A DNA stretch of 64,000 nucleotides. It comes from Roseibium aestuarii. Its GTDB lineage: Bacteria > Pseudomonadota > Alphaproteobacteria > Rhizobiales > Stappiaceae. The notes under the pieces are model-generated. The model was not told where the DNA came from and did no database searches. It saw nothing but the letters and a program-made list of their open reading frames with translations. The stretch is from positions 496,001-560,000 of the forward strand of contig NZ_VORA01000001.1 of NCBI RefSeq assembly GCF_008477545.1. Reading direction: 5' to 3'. The translations under genes were made by a program, and so were the position numbers. Positions 53,491 through 62,149 of this stretch are shown in pieces (position 1 is the stretch's first letter; the number at the start of each line of letters is the position of its first letter).

Positions 53491-54699
53491 ATGCGCCCTC
53501 TGGTTCTGATCGGGTTTGCCCAGTCGCTTGCCTTCCCGGAAGCCGTCTTCAGCCTCCATCAGGCGGGGTTTCGCATCTGTGCCTTCCGGCGCCCCGGCGG
53601 GATGTCCCTGTCCTGGAAAGGCCTGCCGCTGGAGGAGGTCTTCGAGATCACCGCCCCGGAAGTCTCGACGGAACAGGCCGTGGTCGACCTTCGCCAGGCC
53701 ATCGCCTCCCGGACGGACATTGCCGTCCTCATGGGGGTGGATGACGTCAGCCTGTGGCTGGTCAACGAGGTGGCTTCGCAACTCACGCGCAACGGCCGGG
53801 AGATCCGGGTTGCCAACGCGAGGGGAGAGGCTTGTGCCGTGGCGCTCGACAAGGCCCGGCAGGTTGACCTCGCGAAGGTCGCCGGGCTCTCCGTGCTGCC
53901 GACGGTTCTTGTCCGCCAGGTCGCGGATCTCGCGGCCGTGACGCATTTCCCCTCCATTGCGCGGCCTGCGCGCGCCATCACGCTCACGGCGTCGGGCGCT
54001 CTGGGCAAGGGGGAGACGCTGTTCTTCCATGCTGCGGGAGACCTTGCAAAGGTGACGGTCGTCGACCCGGAGGAACCCCTGCTGGTGCAGCCTCTCGTTC
54101 ATGGGGTCGGTGTGGGGGCCTTCGGCTTTGCCGGGGCAGGCGGGGTGGACTGTCTTTTCGGGCATAGGCGGCTGCGGATGATGAACCCTCACGGCTCCGG
54201 CGCCAGTGCCTGCGAGGTTGCCAGACCCTCCGAGGATCTCTGCAACGCCGTGCGTGCCTTCATCGATGCCGCGGGATGGGTCGGCCCCTTCATGGTCGAG
54301 CTGCTGCGCGATGACGAGGGCCGTCACTGGTTCGTGGAGCTGAATGGTCGCCTTTGGGGATCACTCGCCCTGTCGCGGCGCAACGGCTTCGAATATGCCG
54401 CCTGGGCGGTCGAGCAGGCGCTTGATCCGGCTTTCGTGCCAAGGCTGCCGGCCAACCCGCCACAGCGCCGGCAGGTCCGGCATCTGGGCCGCGAGATCCT
54501 GCATCTCCTGTTCCTGATCAAGGGGCCGAAGACGCGCTTCCATGCGGCGCGCTGGCCACGCCTGCTGACGTCCTTGCGCGGGGTGCTCACCCCTTGCGGG
54601 CCGAAAGGCTTCTACAATTTCGACGCAGCCTATCCCGGGTTCTTCCTGCGGGAAGCCTATGGAACGGTAATGCGGACCCTGCGAAAGGGCCGTTCATGA
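53491..54699 (+). CDS. ATP-grasp domain protein
   Basis: ATP-grasp enzymes couple ATP to joining a carboxylate with an amine or thiol through an acyl phosphate. This 402-residue protein starts with a Rossmann-like pre-ATP-grasp fold (LVLIGFAQSLAFPEAVFSLH), followed by the ATP-grasp lobes; the metal-binding Glu and Asn are in PFMVELLRDDEGRHWFVELN followed by GRLWGSLALS. The C-terminal 100 residues are basic and match no domain. The ATG has AAGGA nine bases upstream. It is translationally coupled at its end to the PHP gene (ATGA overlap). I cannot name the substrate. Confidence 0.82.
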   Translation: MRPLVLIGFAQSLAFPEAVFSLHQAGFRICAFRRPGGMSLSWKGLPLEEVFEITAPEVSTEQAVVDLRQAIASRTDIAVLMGVDDVSLWLVNEVASQLTRNGREIRVANARGEACAVALDKARQVDLAKVAGLSVLPTVLVRQVADLAAVTHFPSIARPARAITLTASGALGKGETLFFHAAGDLAKVTVVDPEEPLLVQPLVHGVGVGAFGFAGAGGVDCLFGHRRLRMMNPHGSGASACEVARPSEDLCNAVRAFIDAAGWVGPFMVELLRDDEGRHWFVELNGRLWGSLALSRRNGFEYAAWAVEQALDPAFVPRLPANPPQRRQVRHLGREILHLLFLIKGPKTRFHAARWPRLLTSLRGVLTPCGPKGFYNFDAAYPGFFLREAYGTVMRTLRKGRS

Positions 54700-55427
54700 C
54701 GAGATCCTTGCGCGTCGTGCTGCATGCCCATTCGACCTGGTCCTATGACGGCCATTGGTCGCTTTCGCAGGTCGCCCGGTTCTTCGGCCGCTTCGGCGTC
54801 GACGCAGTGCTCATGAGCGAGCATGACACCGGCTTCGCGCCGGATCGGTTCGAGGCCTATCGAGAGGCCTGCGCCGCAGCATCCACACCGAAGTGCCGCC
54901 TGATCCCAGGGATCGAATATTCCTCTCCCGACAACGACATCCATATTCTGACCTGGGGGCTCTCCCGCTTTCTGGTGGAGCATCGGCCCGTGCTGGAAAC
55001 CCTCGACCGGGTCCGCACTGATGGCGGTGTCGCGATCTTCGCCCATCCGATCCGCCGTCAGGCCTTTGGGAAGTTCGACGACCGGTTCATTCCGCTTCTC
55101 GACGGGATAGAGCTGTGGAACCGCAAGTCCGACGGGATCGCGCCGGGGCAGGAGGCAAGGACGCTCCTTGCACGCACCGGCCTGGCCCCGACGGTCGGCT
55201 GCGACTTCCATCGTCTGCGTCACTTCTGGCCATTGTGGCATGAGGTCGAGGTGGAGGGAGAGGATCTCGAGGCCGGCATCGTGACGGCGCTGAAGGAACG
55301 GCGTGCCCGGCCTCAAATGCTCTTCTCGAACCTGAGCGAGGGCGGTCGCGCGCTCGAGACACCCATGGCGGATCGGCTTGAGGTCTGGCGCGGGGCGCTT
55401 CGCGACCTGCGCAAGGGCCGAGGTTAG
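54696..55427 (+). CDS. PHP domain metal-dependent hydrolase
   Basis: PHP domains bind two or three metals and usually hydrolyse phosphoesters. The 243-residue protein has all four motifs: HAHSTWSYDG, SEHDTGF, GIEYSSPDNDIHI (Glu and His) with FAHPIRR, and CDFHRLRHF. The ATG at 54696 overlaps the preceding stop (ATGA). It has no signal peptide. As last gene of the deacetylase/ATP-grasp/PHP unit it may dephosphorylate the pathway product; this is inference from order and enzyme types. Confidence 0.85.
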   Translation: MTRSLRVVLHAHSTWSYDGHWSLSQVARFFGRFGVDAVLMSEHDTGFAPDRFEAYREACAAASTPKCRLIPGIEYSSPDNDIHILTWGLSRFLVEHRPVLETLDRVRTDGGVAIFAHPIRRQAFGKFDDRFIPLLDGIELWNRKSDGIAPGQEARTLLARTGLAPTVGCDFHRLRHFWPLWHEVEVEGEDLEAGIVTALKERRARPQMLFSNLSEGGRALETPMADRLEVWRGALRDLRKGRG

Positions 55428-55439
55428 CCGCCGGTCTCC

Positions 55440-55874
55440 TTACGCCAGAAGCGAATAGGTCGAGGTGGTCTTGTGCTCGTGGCCCCACTGGGTCAGCGCC
55501 AGGGCATAGGAGGGCATGTCCTCCAGAACCGCATTCTGGTCTTCCGCCGTGTAGAGCTCGTCATAGGCGGTGAGCAGCATGTTGGTGATCAGATCCTGGG
55601 TTTCTTCCCCCTCGATCTTGCCGCCGGTGATCAGCTGATAGACGATTTCCGCCTTGGCCTTTGCCTGTTCCCATTGGGACGCCAGCTGCTCGCCGAGGGC
55701 TTCGGCATCTTCGAGGGCGGCCGTCACCGGATCGCGCGTGTCCTCGGCCGCTTCACTCGTCCCGCTCTGTGCCGCCGAGGTGTTCGCACCTGCGAGCTGG
55801 CGCGAGGCGTGCGCGTCCGTCCCGGTTAGACGGGAACCGGTGGAAGGAGACAGCAGGCTGGACAGCGAAACCAT
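55440..55874 (-). CDS. Hypothetical protein, 144 residues
   Basis: The protein has a Ser/Ala-rich N-terminal third and an acidic helical remainder including ALGEQLASQWEQAKAKAEIV, EETQDLITNMLLTAYDELYT and the end ALTQWGHEHKTTSTYSLLA. No signal peptide or known domain is seen. ATG at 55874 is used; a GTG three codons upstream is possible. It is convergent with the PHP gene, 12 bp apart. I do not recognise a family. Confidence 0.6.
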   Translation of the reverse strand: MVSLSSLLSPSTGSRLTGTDAHASRQLAGANTSAAQSGTSEAAEDTRDPVTAALEDAEALGEQLASQWEQAKAKAEIVYQLITGGKIEGEETQDLITNMLLTAYDELYTAEDQNAVLEDMPSYALALTQWGHEHKTTSTYSLLA

Positions 55875-56104
55875 GACGGGCACCGGATGCGGAAGAAACG
55901 CTGGATCATTGTTATTTAACGCAGTGTAATTAATTCATTAATGCGGGGCCAGCGGCGGTTTGCGCGTGGCTGCCGGTGTTTCAGGTCTGAGACAGCGGAC
56001 AGCCAGTGGAGAGACCGCCCCAGTCCTCACTCCTCTCCTCCTGTCGCGGGTGCCGGCGGGCAGGCTCTGCCCTTGAACTGGGGCCGCAACCTGTGACAAG
56101 GGTT

Positions 56105-56116
56105 GGGACCGGTCCC
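56105..56116. promoter_or_regulatory. Perfect 12 bp palindrome upstream of the phosphatase gene
   Basis: GGGACCGGTCCC is a perfect palindrome 53 bp upstream of the histidine-phosphatase start. In GC-rich DNA this could be chance; it is noted as a candidate operator only. Confidence 0.2.
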
Positions 56117-56169
56117 GATCGGCCCCATATATGTCCTCCCGCTCCCTGTCCTCATCCACGGCCCCTTCC

Positions 56170-56790
56170 ATGACTGATACGCTCACTCGCATCCACGACC
56201 CGCGCTTTCTCATCTTCATCCGGCATGGCCAGACGGACTGGAACCGGGAGGGGCGGATGCAGGGCCAGAAGGATATTCCCCTCAATCCGGTGGGGCAGGA
56301 GCAGGCGAGCGGTAACGGGCTGCGGCTGGCGGCCTATCTGGCGGAGGCGGGACTGACGGCGGAGGTGTTCGACTTCGTGGCCTCGCCCCTCGGCCGCACC
56401 CGGGAGACCATGGAGCGGGTGCGGACAGGCATGGGGCTCGACCCGGCCGCCTATCGCACCGACGACCGGCTGAAGGAACTGACCTTCGGCGCCTGGGAGG
56501 GTTTCACCCTCGAAGAGCTGAAGGTGCGGGATCCGCAGCGGGTGGCCGAACGGTCCCGCGACAAGTATGGCTTCGTGCCGCCGCAGGGCGAGAGCTATGC
56601 CATGCTGCGCGAGCGGGTGGCTGGCTGGCTGACCGAAGTGCATGAGCCAACCATCTGTGTCGCCCACGGAGGGGTCATGCGGGTTCTGCGCGGCATGCTG
56701 GAAGAGCTGAGCCCGCGGCACACCGCCAAGCTCGATGTGCCTCAGGATCGCGTCTTCGTCTGGAAGGACGGGGCACCGTCCTGGATCTGA
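56170..56790 (+). CDS. Histidine phosphatase family protein
   Basis: Histidine phosphatases (phosphoglycerate-mutase-like) transfer phosphate through a His. The 206-residue protein has the catalytic motif IFIRHGQTDWNREGR, SPLGRTRETM, the acid-base Glu in LKELTFGAWEGFTLEEL, and the second His in CVAHGGVMRVLRG. It is the PhoE/CobC-like branch; the substrate is not defined. The ATG at 56170 is used; an ATG at 56131 would add a Ser-rich stretch and neither has a strong ribosome site. Confidence 0.88.
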   Translation: MTDTLTRIHDPRFLIFIRHGQTDWNREGRMQGQKDIPLNPVGQEQASGNGLRLAAYLAEAGLTAEVFDFVASPLGRTRETMERVRTGMGLDPAAYRTDDRLKELTFGAWEGFTLEELKVRDPQRVAERSRDKYGFVPPQGESYAMLRERVAGWLTEVHEPTICVAHGGVMRVLRGMLEELSPRHTAKLDVPQDRVFVWKDGAPSWI

Positions 56791-56915
56791 TGCATCCCTT
56801 GCGTGCAGGGTTTCGTTCACGAAACTGTGACAAGTGCTTTGCGCGGTCGGTAAGGTCTGATTATGGTTCCGTTGCGTAAGAACGCGTAGCTGACCCCCCA
56901 ACCGATGGAAAGCGC

Positions 56916-58193
56916 ATGGCCGATCGCACGGAAGATTTCTATCTGCACCTGCCCAGCTTTCGCGATTTTCGCGACATCGGTTATCTGGCCGCCTACCGGC
57001 CGGTTCCCGACGACTGGATCGTGCTGGCCGCCGATATCGTCCAGTCCCGCAGGGCGATTTCCGAGGGCCGGCAGAAGGATGTGAACTTCGTCGGTTCGGC
57101 GGTCATTGCCAGCGTTCTCAATGCGGTGGATGACGAGCGCATTCCCTTCGTCTTCGGCGGCGACGGCGCGATGGTGCTTGTGCCAGGCAGCGATCTCCAG
57201 GCCGGGCGACTTGCGCTTGCGGGCCTTGCGAAGCTGGCGCACGAGGAAACCGGTCTGGACCTGCGCATCGCCGCCATCCCTGTGTCCATCCTGCGTGCCC
57301 GTGGGCGGGACGTGCGCCTGCGCAAATACGAATTGCAGCCGGGAAACTATCTGGCCATGGCCGTGGGCGGCGGACTGGAGCTTGCAGACAGCATCCTCAA
57401 GTCGCCGACCGAGCGGGACGCCTTCGCCATTGCCATTGCCGATCCGCCGCCGCCTGATCTCTCCGGGCTGTCCTGCCGCTGGGAGCCGATCCAGTCCGAG
57501 CGTGGCCGGATCGTTTCTCTCATCATTCGTCCCACTCCCGGCCCGGGGGCAGAGCGGGTTCTGTCCGAAATCCGCGATCGGCTTGAGCGGATCATCGGCC
57601 GGGACAGTCAGGCCTTCGGATCCCCTCGCCGTCTCTTCCGTTCCGAGCGGCTGACCTTCCGCTGGCCTCCGACGGGCCTTGCACGCGAGATCCGCATGGT
57701 CGGCGGGCGCAAGGGCCGGTTCCGCGCCGGTGTATCGGCCGTCTTCGAGACGCTCGTCGTGCTCGTGGCTTCCAGACTGCGCCGCAAGATCGGGCCCTTC
57801 AATCCGGTCCGCTATCTGGAAGAGATTTCATGGCAGACGGACCATCGCAAGCTGGATGACAGCCTGCGCCTCGTGCTGGATCTGAGCCCGGTGCAGGTCA
57901 CTGCCATGCGCCAGTTCCTCGAGGCGCGAGAAGCCCGGGGAGAGCTCGTCTTCGGTCTGCACGAGGCGGACGAGGCCATCATGACCTGCTTTGTCTCCGA
58001 CCTGTCCCAGGGACGGCACCTGCATTTCATCGATGGTGCAGGGGGCGGCCTGTCCGCTGCCGCAACGTCCCTGTCGATCGGCTTGCGCGATCAGCGCGAG
58101 CGCCGCGACGCAGCGCGGTTCAACACGCCTGAGCCGTGGTCTGTCGGCCTGGCGGCGGCACGATCTCAAGCAGGAAGGGCTGACGCTCCATGA
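56916..58193 (+). CDS. DUF3095 protein, nucleotidyl-cyclase-like
   Basis: This 425-residue protein matches DUF3095: FYLHLPSFRDFRDI, WIVLAADIVQSRRAISEGRQ, VNFVGSAVIASVLNA, PFVFGGDGAMVLVPG and a variable C-terminal half that ends with ISWQTDHRKLDDSLRLVLD. The two acidic sites (AADI and GGDG) are spaced as the metal-binding Asp of class III nucleotidyl cyclases, so a cyclase-like fold is plausible. Activity is unproven. The ATG at 56916 follows GGAAA. Its last 74 bp overlap the 3' end of the convergent GGAEF-EAL gene. Confidence 0.8.
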   Translation: MADRTEDFYLHLPSFRDFRDIGYLAAYRPVPDDWIVLAADIVQSRRAISEGRQKDVNFVGSAVIASVLNAVDDERIPFVFGGDGAMVLVPGSDLQAGRLALAGLAKLAHEETGLDLRIAAIPVSILRARGRDVRLRKYELQPGNYLAMAVGGGLELADSILKSPTERDAFAIAIADPPPPDLSGLSCRWEPIQSERGRIVSLIIRPTPGPGAERVLSEIRDRLERIIGRDSQAFGSPRRLFRSERLTFRWPPTGLAREIRMVGGRKGRFRAGVSAVFETLVVLVASRLRRKIGPFNPVRYLEEISWQTDHRKLDDSLRLVLDLSPVQVTAMRQFLEAREARGELVFGLHEADEAIMTCFVSDLSQGRHLHFIDGAGGGLSAAATSLSIGLRDQRERRDAARFNTPEPWSVGLAAARSQAGRADAP

Positions 58194-60420
58194 GCGCACG
58201 CAGGTCGTCGAACGGCATGGCCCTGGCGAAGAGATAGCCCTGAAGCACGGCGCAGCCGTTGGCCGTCAGCCAGCGGCGTTCCTCTTCCATCTCAACGCCC
58301 TCTGCCAGAACCTCGATGCCGAGGCTGCGGGCCAGCTGGATCAGAGCCCGGGTGAAAGTCTGAAGTTCCTGGTTTGCATGGACACCCGCCACGAAGCTGC
58401 GGTCGATCTTCACCCGGTCGATCTTGAGATCCCTCAGGCTCGCGATGCTGGCATGGCCGGTGCCGAAATCATCCAGCTCCATGTGGAAGCCGAGACGGGA
58501 CAGATGCGTGACGTTTTTCAGGATCGGGGTCGCGTCGGGCCGGTCCAGCATCACCGCCTCCAGGATCTCGATGCTGACCTGTGACGGCGATAGCCCGGCT
58601 TGCGAGGTGGCGTCCAGAAGCTGGGTCACGCAATCCGGCTCGGCAAGGATGCCCGCCGTGATGTTGAGGCCGATATGGAACGACCCTTCGCGGCAGATCG
58701 GGATCCGGGCGATTTCCGAAAGGGCACGGGCGCGAATGACCGTATCGAGCCGGTTCATGTAGCCAGCCTCTTCCGCAGCAGGCAGGAAGCTCGCGGGAGA
58801 CCGCGGGGCGCCGTTCTCATCGATCCAGCGCACCAGAGCCTCCACCCCGACGATCCGTCCCGTCCGGGTGCAGATCTGCGGCTGGTACCATGGCACGATC
58901 TGGCCCCGTGACATGGCCTCTTGCAGGTCCTTGGCAATCTCGCTGTTGCGCACGAAGGACTGGCGCATGTGCGGAGCGTAAAGGCAGGTCCCGAAGGATC
59001 CCTTGGACTTGGCTGCACGCAGGGCCAGCGAGGCGTCCGTCAGCAGCCGCTCCAGATCGCCGCTGCCTGCCTTGAGCAGCGAGAGCCCGATACAGCAGTC
59101 CAGAGGGATCGCATGACCATGAACGAAGCGTTCCGCTGCGAGGGCCACCGTGATGCGATCGGCCAGGTCTTCCAGATCGCGCTGCTTGTGCAGGCGGGAG
59201 ATCAGCACGATGAACTCGGCGCCGCCGGCTCGGGCGACTTGTGCGGTCTCTGGGATCATGGACTTGAGAAGGGAGGCGACGGCCTTCAGCACCTGATCGC
59301 CGATATCCTCGCCGTAGCGGGTGTTGATGGCTCTGAAGCGACGCAGATCCAGATGCAGCAACCCGCTCCAGACGTCCTCCGCCTCATTTGGCGCGGGTGC
59401 GGTGTAGGTCAGGGACTGGCGGTTGCCAAGCCCGGTCAGACTGTCCAGGCTTTCCAGATGGATGAGGGTTTCGCCCGCCTGCTCCATGAGCTGCCGGCTG
59501 TAGAGAACCGCCAGCGCCAGCGTGAAGACAATGACCAGTCCGCCGGAAAGGCTTGCCAGACCGACGGAGCGAAGGCTCTCCTGCCGCAGCCTGGACAGTT
59601 CCTGATTTGAGGTCTGGATCGCCCCGACCCAGAGATCGAGCGTGGCCGCGATGAGCTGCGGAAAGTCACGCAGGACGGGGGCAAGATAAAGATCCGCTCC
59701 GCGCTCTTCTTCGATTGCGCTGACGAGGAGGCGCCGGCCGGAGGTCTGGAAGGTCCGGTTTGCCAACATGTAGAGGGTAGCGAGGTCGCGCAGCTGCGGG
59801 TCGGCTGCCCAATCTTCATCCTGAAGAAGCTCCGCCGTGAAGCGGTCCACGGCGTCCGCCACAAGCTTGTACTGGCCTCCCGAGACGGTGATGGCGAGCT
59901 TGTCCGAAATGTTGAGCAACGGATGGTTTGCGATGGCCAAGGTGCGCTCGCGAACCGCATTGGCCTCCAGAAGCACCTCCAGTAAGGTGTGCCGGATCAA
60001 CAGGTCAAGGGTTTGCGCCCGCGGCGGGGCCGCCGGTGGCATCTCGATATGGCTGGTCAGGAGACGGATCAGCTCCGAGCCGCTCTCAAGGGCCTCCTTG
60101 AGGTTCCCGGGATTGAGCAACTCGAAATAGAGCTCCACCGCGCGGGTCTGGTGTTCTGACCTCAGATGCAGATGTCCCGTGGTGTCCAGCTGCAAGGGCG
60201 GTTCGGTGGTCAGGTCGGCGAGGAGGGCGCGCCGCAGGGCCGGCTTCAGGTGTTCCAGCGCCGCAAGGGTCGCGAGATTGCGATCCAGCGTTTCGAGCGC
60301 GCCAAGGCTCTGGCGCAGCCACAGTCCCGCGAAGAGCATCAGCGGCAGGAAGAGCAGCAGGACGATGGCGCTCAGCCAGCGGTGCATCTTCAATGAGGAG
60401 CGGGACTTCTTTTCAGGCAA
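58120..60420 (-). CDS. Membrane EAL phosphodiesterase with degenerate GGDEF (GGAEF)
   Basis: This 766-residue protein has a membrane helix near residues 15-35, a periplasmic helical sensor of about 240 residues, a second helix near 285-305, a GGDEF domain (about 335-490) and an EAL domain (about 505-745). The cyclase motif reads ARAGGAEFIVL, with Ala for the essential Asp/Glu, so synthesis is likely lost. The EAL domain keeps every key group: VEALVRW, LNIT, SIEILE, ELDDFGTG, RVKIDRSF, AEGVE and LQGYLFA. It is thus a likely cyclic di-GMP phosphodiesterase with a regulatory GGAEF domain. The start is TTG at 60420; ATG at 60387 is possible. Confidence 0.9.
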   Translation of the reverse strand: MPEKKSRSSLKMHRWLSAIVLLLFLPLMLFAGLWLRQSLGALETLDRNLATLAALEHLKPALRRALLADLTTEPPLQLDTTGHLHLRSEHQTRAVELYFELLNPGNLKEALESGSELIRLLTSHIEMPPAAPPRAQTLDLLIRHTLLEVLLEANAVRERTLAIANHPLLNISDKLAITVSGGQYKLVADAVDRFTAELLQDEDWAADPQLRDLATLYMLANRTFQTSGRRLLVSAIEEERGADLYLAPVLRDFPQLIAATLDLWVGAIQTSNQELSRLRQESLRSVGLASLSGGLVIVFTLALAVLYSRQLMEQAGETLIHLESLDSLTGLGNRQSLTYTAPAPNEAEDVWSGLLHLDLRRFRAINTRYGEDIGDQVLKAVASLLKSMIPETAQVARAGGAEFIVLISRLHKQRDLEDLADRITVALAAERFVHGHAIPLDCCIGLSLLKAGSGDLERLLTDASLALRAAKSKGSFGTCLYAPHMRQSFVRNSEIAKDLQEAMSRGQIVPWYQPQICTRTGRIVGVEALVRWIDENGAPRSPASFLPAAEEAGYMNRLDTVIRARALSEIARIPICREGSFHIGLNITAGILAEPDCVTQLLDATSQAGLSPSQVSIEILEAVMLDRPDATPILKNVTHLSRLGFHMELDDFGTGHASIASLRDLKIDRVKIDRSFVAGVHANQELQTFTRALIQLARSLGIEVLAEGVEMEEERRWLTANGCAVLQGYLFARAMPFDDLRALMERQPFLLEIVPPPGRQTTAQAC

Positions 60421-60800
60421 GTGCGGGACCGGAAAGCTGAGCCGAATGGAAAGGCAACGACGACGAAATTTTTAGCCGTCGAAGGGCTTTGAAGGGCGGG
60501 TCATAACGAGAACGACGGATGGTGACGAGCTGATTTTCACAATGCAAACAGTAACTTTGGTGTTAATGCGCGAATATTTTCACTTCGCTCGCACAAGTTT
60601 TGCGAGACCCGAAAAAAGCTGTCGCAGGGGTAGTTTTTCAAGCGCTGCAGCGTCATGAACACCTGTCGAGGGCGGCGGAGGACAATGAGGCCGCCCTGCA
60701 GGGCTTGAGGTTGGACGCGCCATGCCGTATCGCTGGGCCGCTGAATTTTTCCCGCCGGCGTCTGGGTCCTGCCTGTCGCCGGCGCTTCCGGAAGGGCCTC
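60421..60800. other. Divergent promoter region upstream of aroC
   Basis: This 380 bp has no gene. A markedly AT-rich zone (about 60460-60660) should contain promoters for the GGAEF-EAL gene and aroC. I do not see a clean hexamer pair or dyad. The last 130 bp are a GC-rich leader of aroC with AAGGG before the ATG. Confidence 0.35.
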
Positions 60801-61886
60801 ATGTCTCACAATAGCTTCGGTCATCTGTTTCGCGTGACAACCTGGGGCGAAAGCCACGGCCCGGCCATCGGCTGCGTCGTCGATGGCTGCCCGCCGCTGA
60901 TCCCGCTCACCGAGGATGACATCCAGGGCTTCATGGACAAGCGCAAGCCCGGCCAGTCGCGCTTCACCACCCAGCGTCGCGAGCCGGATCAGGTGAAGAT
61001 CCTGTCGGGCGTGATGATCGACGAGGACGGGATCCAGAAGACGACCGGCACGCCGATCTCCCTGCTCGTCGAGAACACCGACCAGCGCTCCAAGGACTAC
61101 TCGGAGATCAAGGACCGCTATCGCCCGGGGCACGCGGACTATACCTACGACGCCAAATACGGCATCCGCGACTATCGCGGCGGTGGCCGGTCGTCGGCCC
61201 GCGAGACCGCCATGCGCGTTGCGGCCGGTGCGGTTGCCCGAAAGGTGATCCCGGACGTGCGCATCCGTGCGGCCCTCGTCCAGATCGGCCCGCACAAGAT
61301 CAATCGGGACAACTGGGACTGGGATCAGGTGGATCTCAACCCGTTCTTCTGCCCGGATGCAGCGGCAGCCGAACTCTGGGCGGACTATCTGGACGGCATC
61401 CGCAAGGCGGGCTCCTCCGTCGGTGCCGTGGTGGAAGTTGTGGCCGAGAACGTGCCCGTCGGTCTCGGCGCGCCGATCTACGGCAAGCTCGACACGGAAA
61501 TCTCCGCCGCGCTCATGTCCATCAACGCCGTCAAGGGCGTCGAGATCGGCAATGGTTTCGAGGCAGCCGAGCTGACCGGTGAGGAAAACGCCGACGAGAT
61601 GCGCCTCGGCAATGGCTCCCGCCCGCGCTTCCTGTCCAACAATGCAGGCGGCATTCTGGGCGGCATCTCCAATGGCGATCCCATTGTGGCCCGTTTTGCG
61701 GTGAAGCCGACCTCGTCGATCCTCACCACCCGCCAGTCGGTCACCCGGCAGGGCGAGGAAGTCGATGTCATGACCAAGGGGCGCCACGACCCCTGCGTCG
61801 GCATTCGTGCGGTGCCGGTGGGCGAAGCCATGGTGGCCTGCACCCTTGCTGACCATTTCCTGCGCCATCGCGGCCAGATCGGCTGA
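60801..61886 (+). CDS. aroC: Chorismate synthase
   Basis: AroC makes chorismate from 5-enolpyruvylshikimate 3-phosphate with reduced FMN, the last common step to aromatic amino acids. The 361-residue protein has all three family signatures: [37 protein letters not shown] and [17 protein letters not shown], plus [14 protein letters not shown] and [14 protein letters not shown]. The ATG at 60801 has AAGGG five bases upstream. A terminator follows, so the gene is probably transcribed alone. Confidence 0.97.
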   Translation: MSHNSFGHLFRVTTWGESHGPAIGCVVDGCPPLIPLTEDDIQGFMDKRKPGQSRFTTQRREPDQVKILSGVMIDEDGIQKTTGTPISLLVENTDQRSKDYSEIKDRYRPGHADYTYDAKYGIRDYRGGGRSSARETAMRVAAGAVARKVIPDVRIRAALVQIGPHKINRDNWDWDQVDLNPFFCPDAAAAELWADYLDGIRKAGSSVGAVVEVVAENVPVGLGAPIYGKLDTEISAALMSINAVKGVEIGNGFEAAELTGEENADEMRLGNGSRPRFLSNNAGGILGGISNGDPIVARFAVKPTSSILTTRQSVTRQGEEVDVMTKGRHDPCVGIRAVPVGEAMVACTLADHFLRHRGQIG

Positions 61887-61930
61887 TCGCGCAAGGGCCA
61901 GCCGGAACGTCCGGCACGTCTGATGTGAGA

Positions 61931-61968
61931 AGGGGCGGCAGCGGGACACCGGGCCGCCTCTTTTTCTT
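61931..61968 (+). terminator. Rho-independent terminator after aroC
   Basis: GGGGCGGC (61932-61939) pairs with GCCGCCTC (about 61953-61960) with one G-U pair, followed by TTTTTCTTT. Confidence 0.85.
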
Positions 61969-62149
61969 TGCGGGATCACGTTTGCGCGAGGTTGCGGCGA
62001 AAAGGCCCATTGTTTCCGGACCCGGTGACATCTCGTTACACTTTCGCGCGGCTGCAGCCGTCGACCGGGCGTCCGATTGGCCTAGTCTCTTTTCCGGACC
62101 TCTTGCCCGCCATGGCAGGGCAGGGGCCTAACCAAGGAGGGACATGCCG

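Noticed and set aside
60537..61979. 480-codon minus-strand open frame over aroC
   Set aside because: Antisense shadow of chorismate synthase; no motifs.
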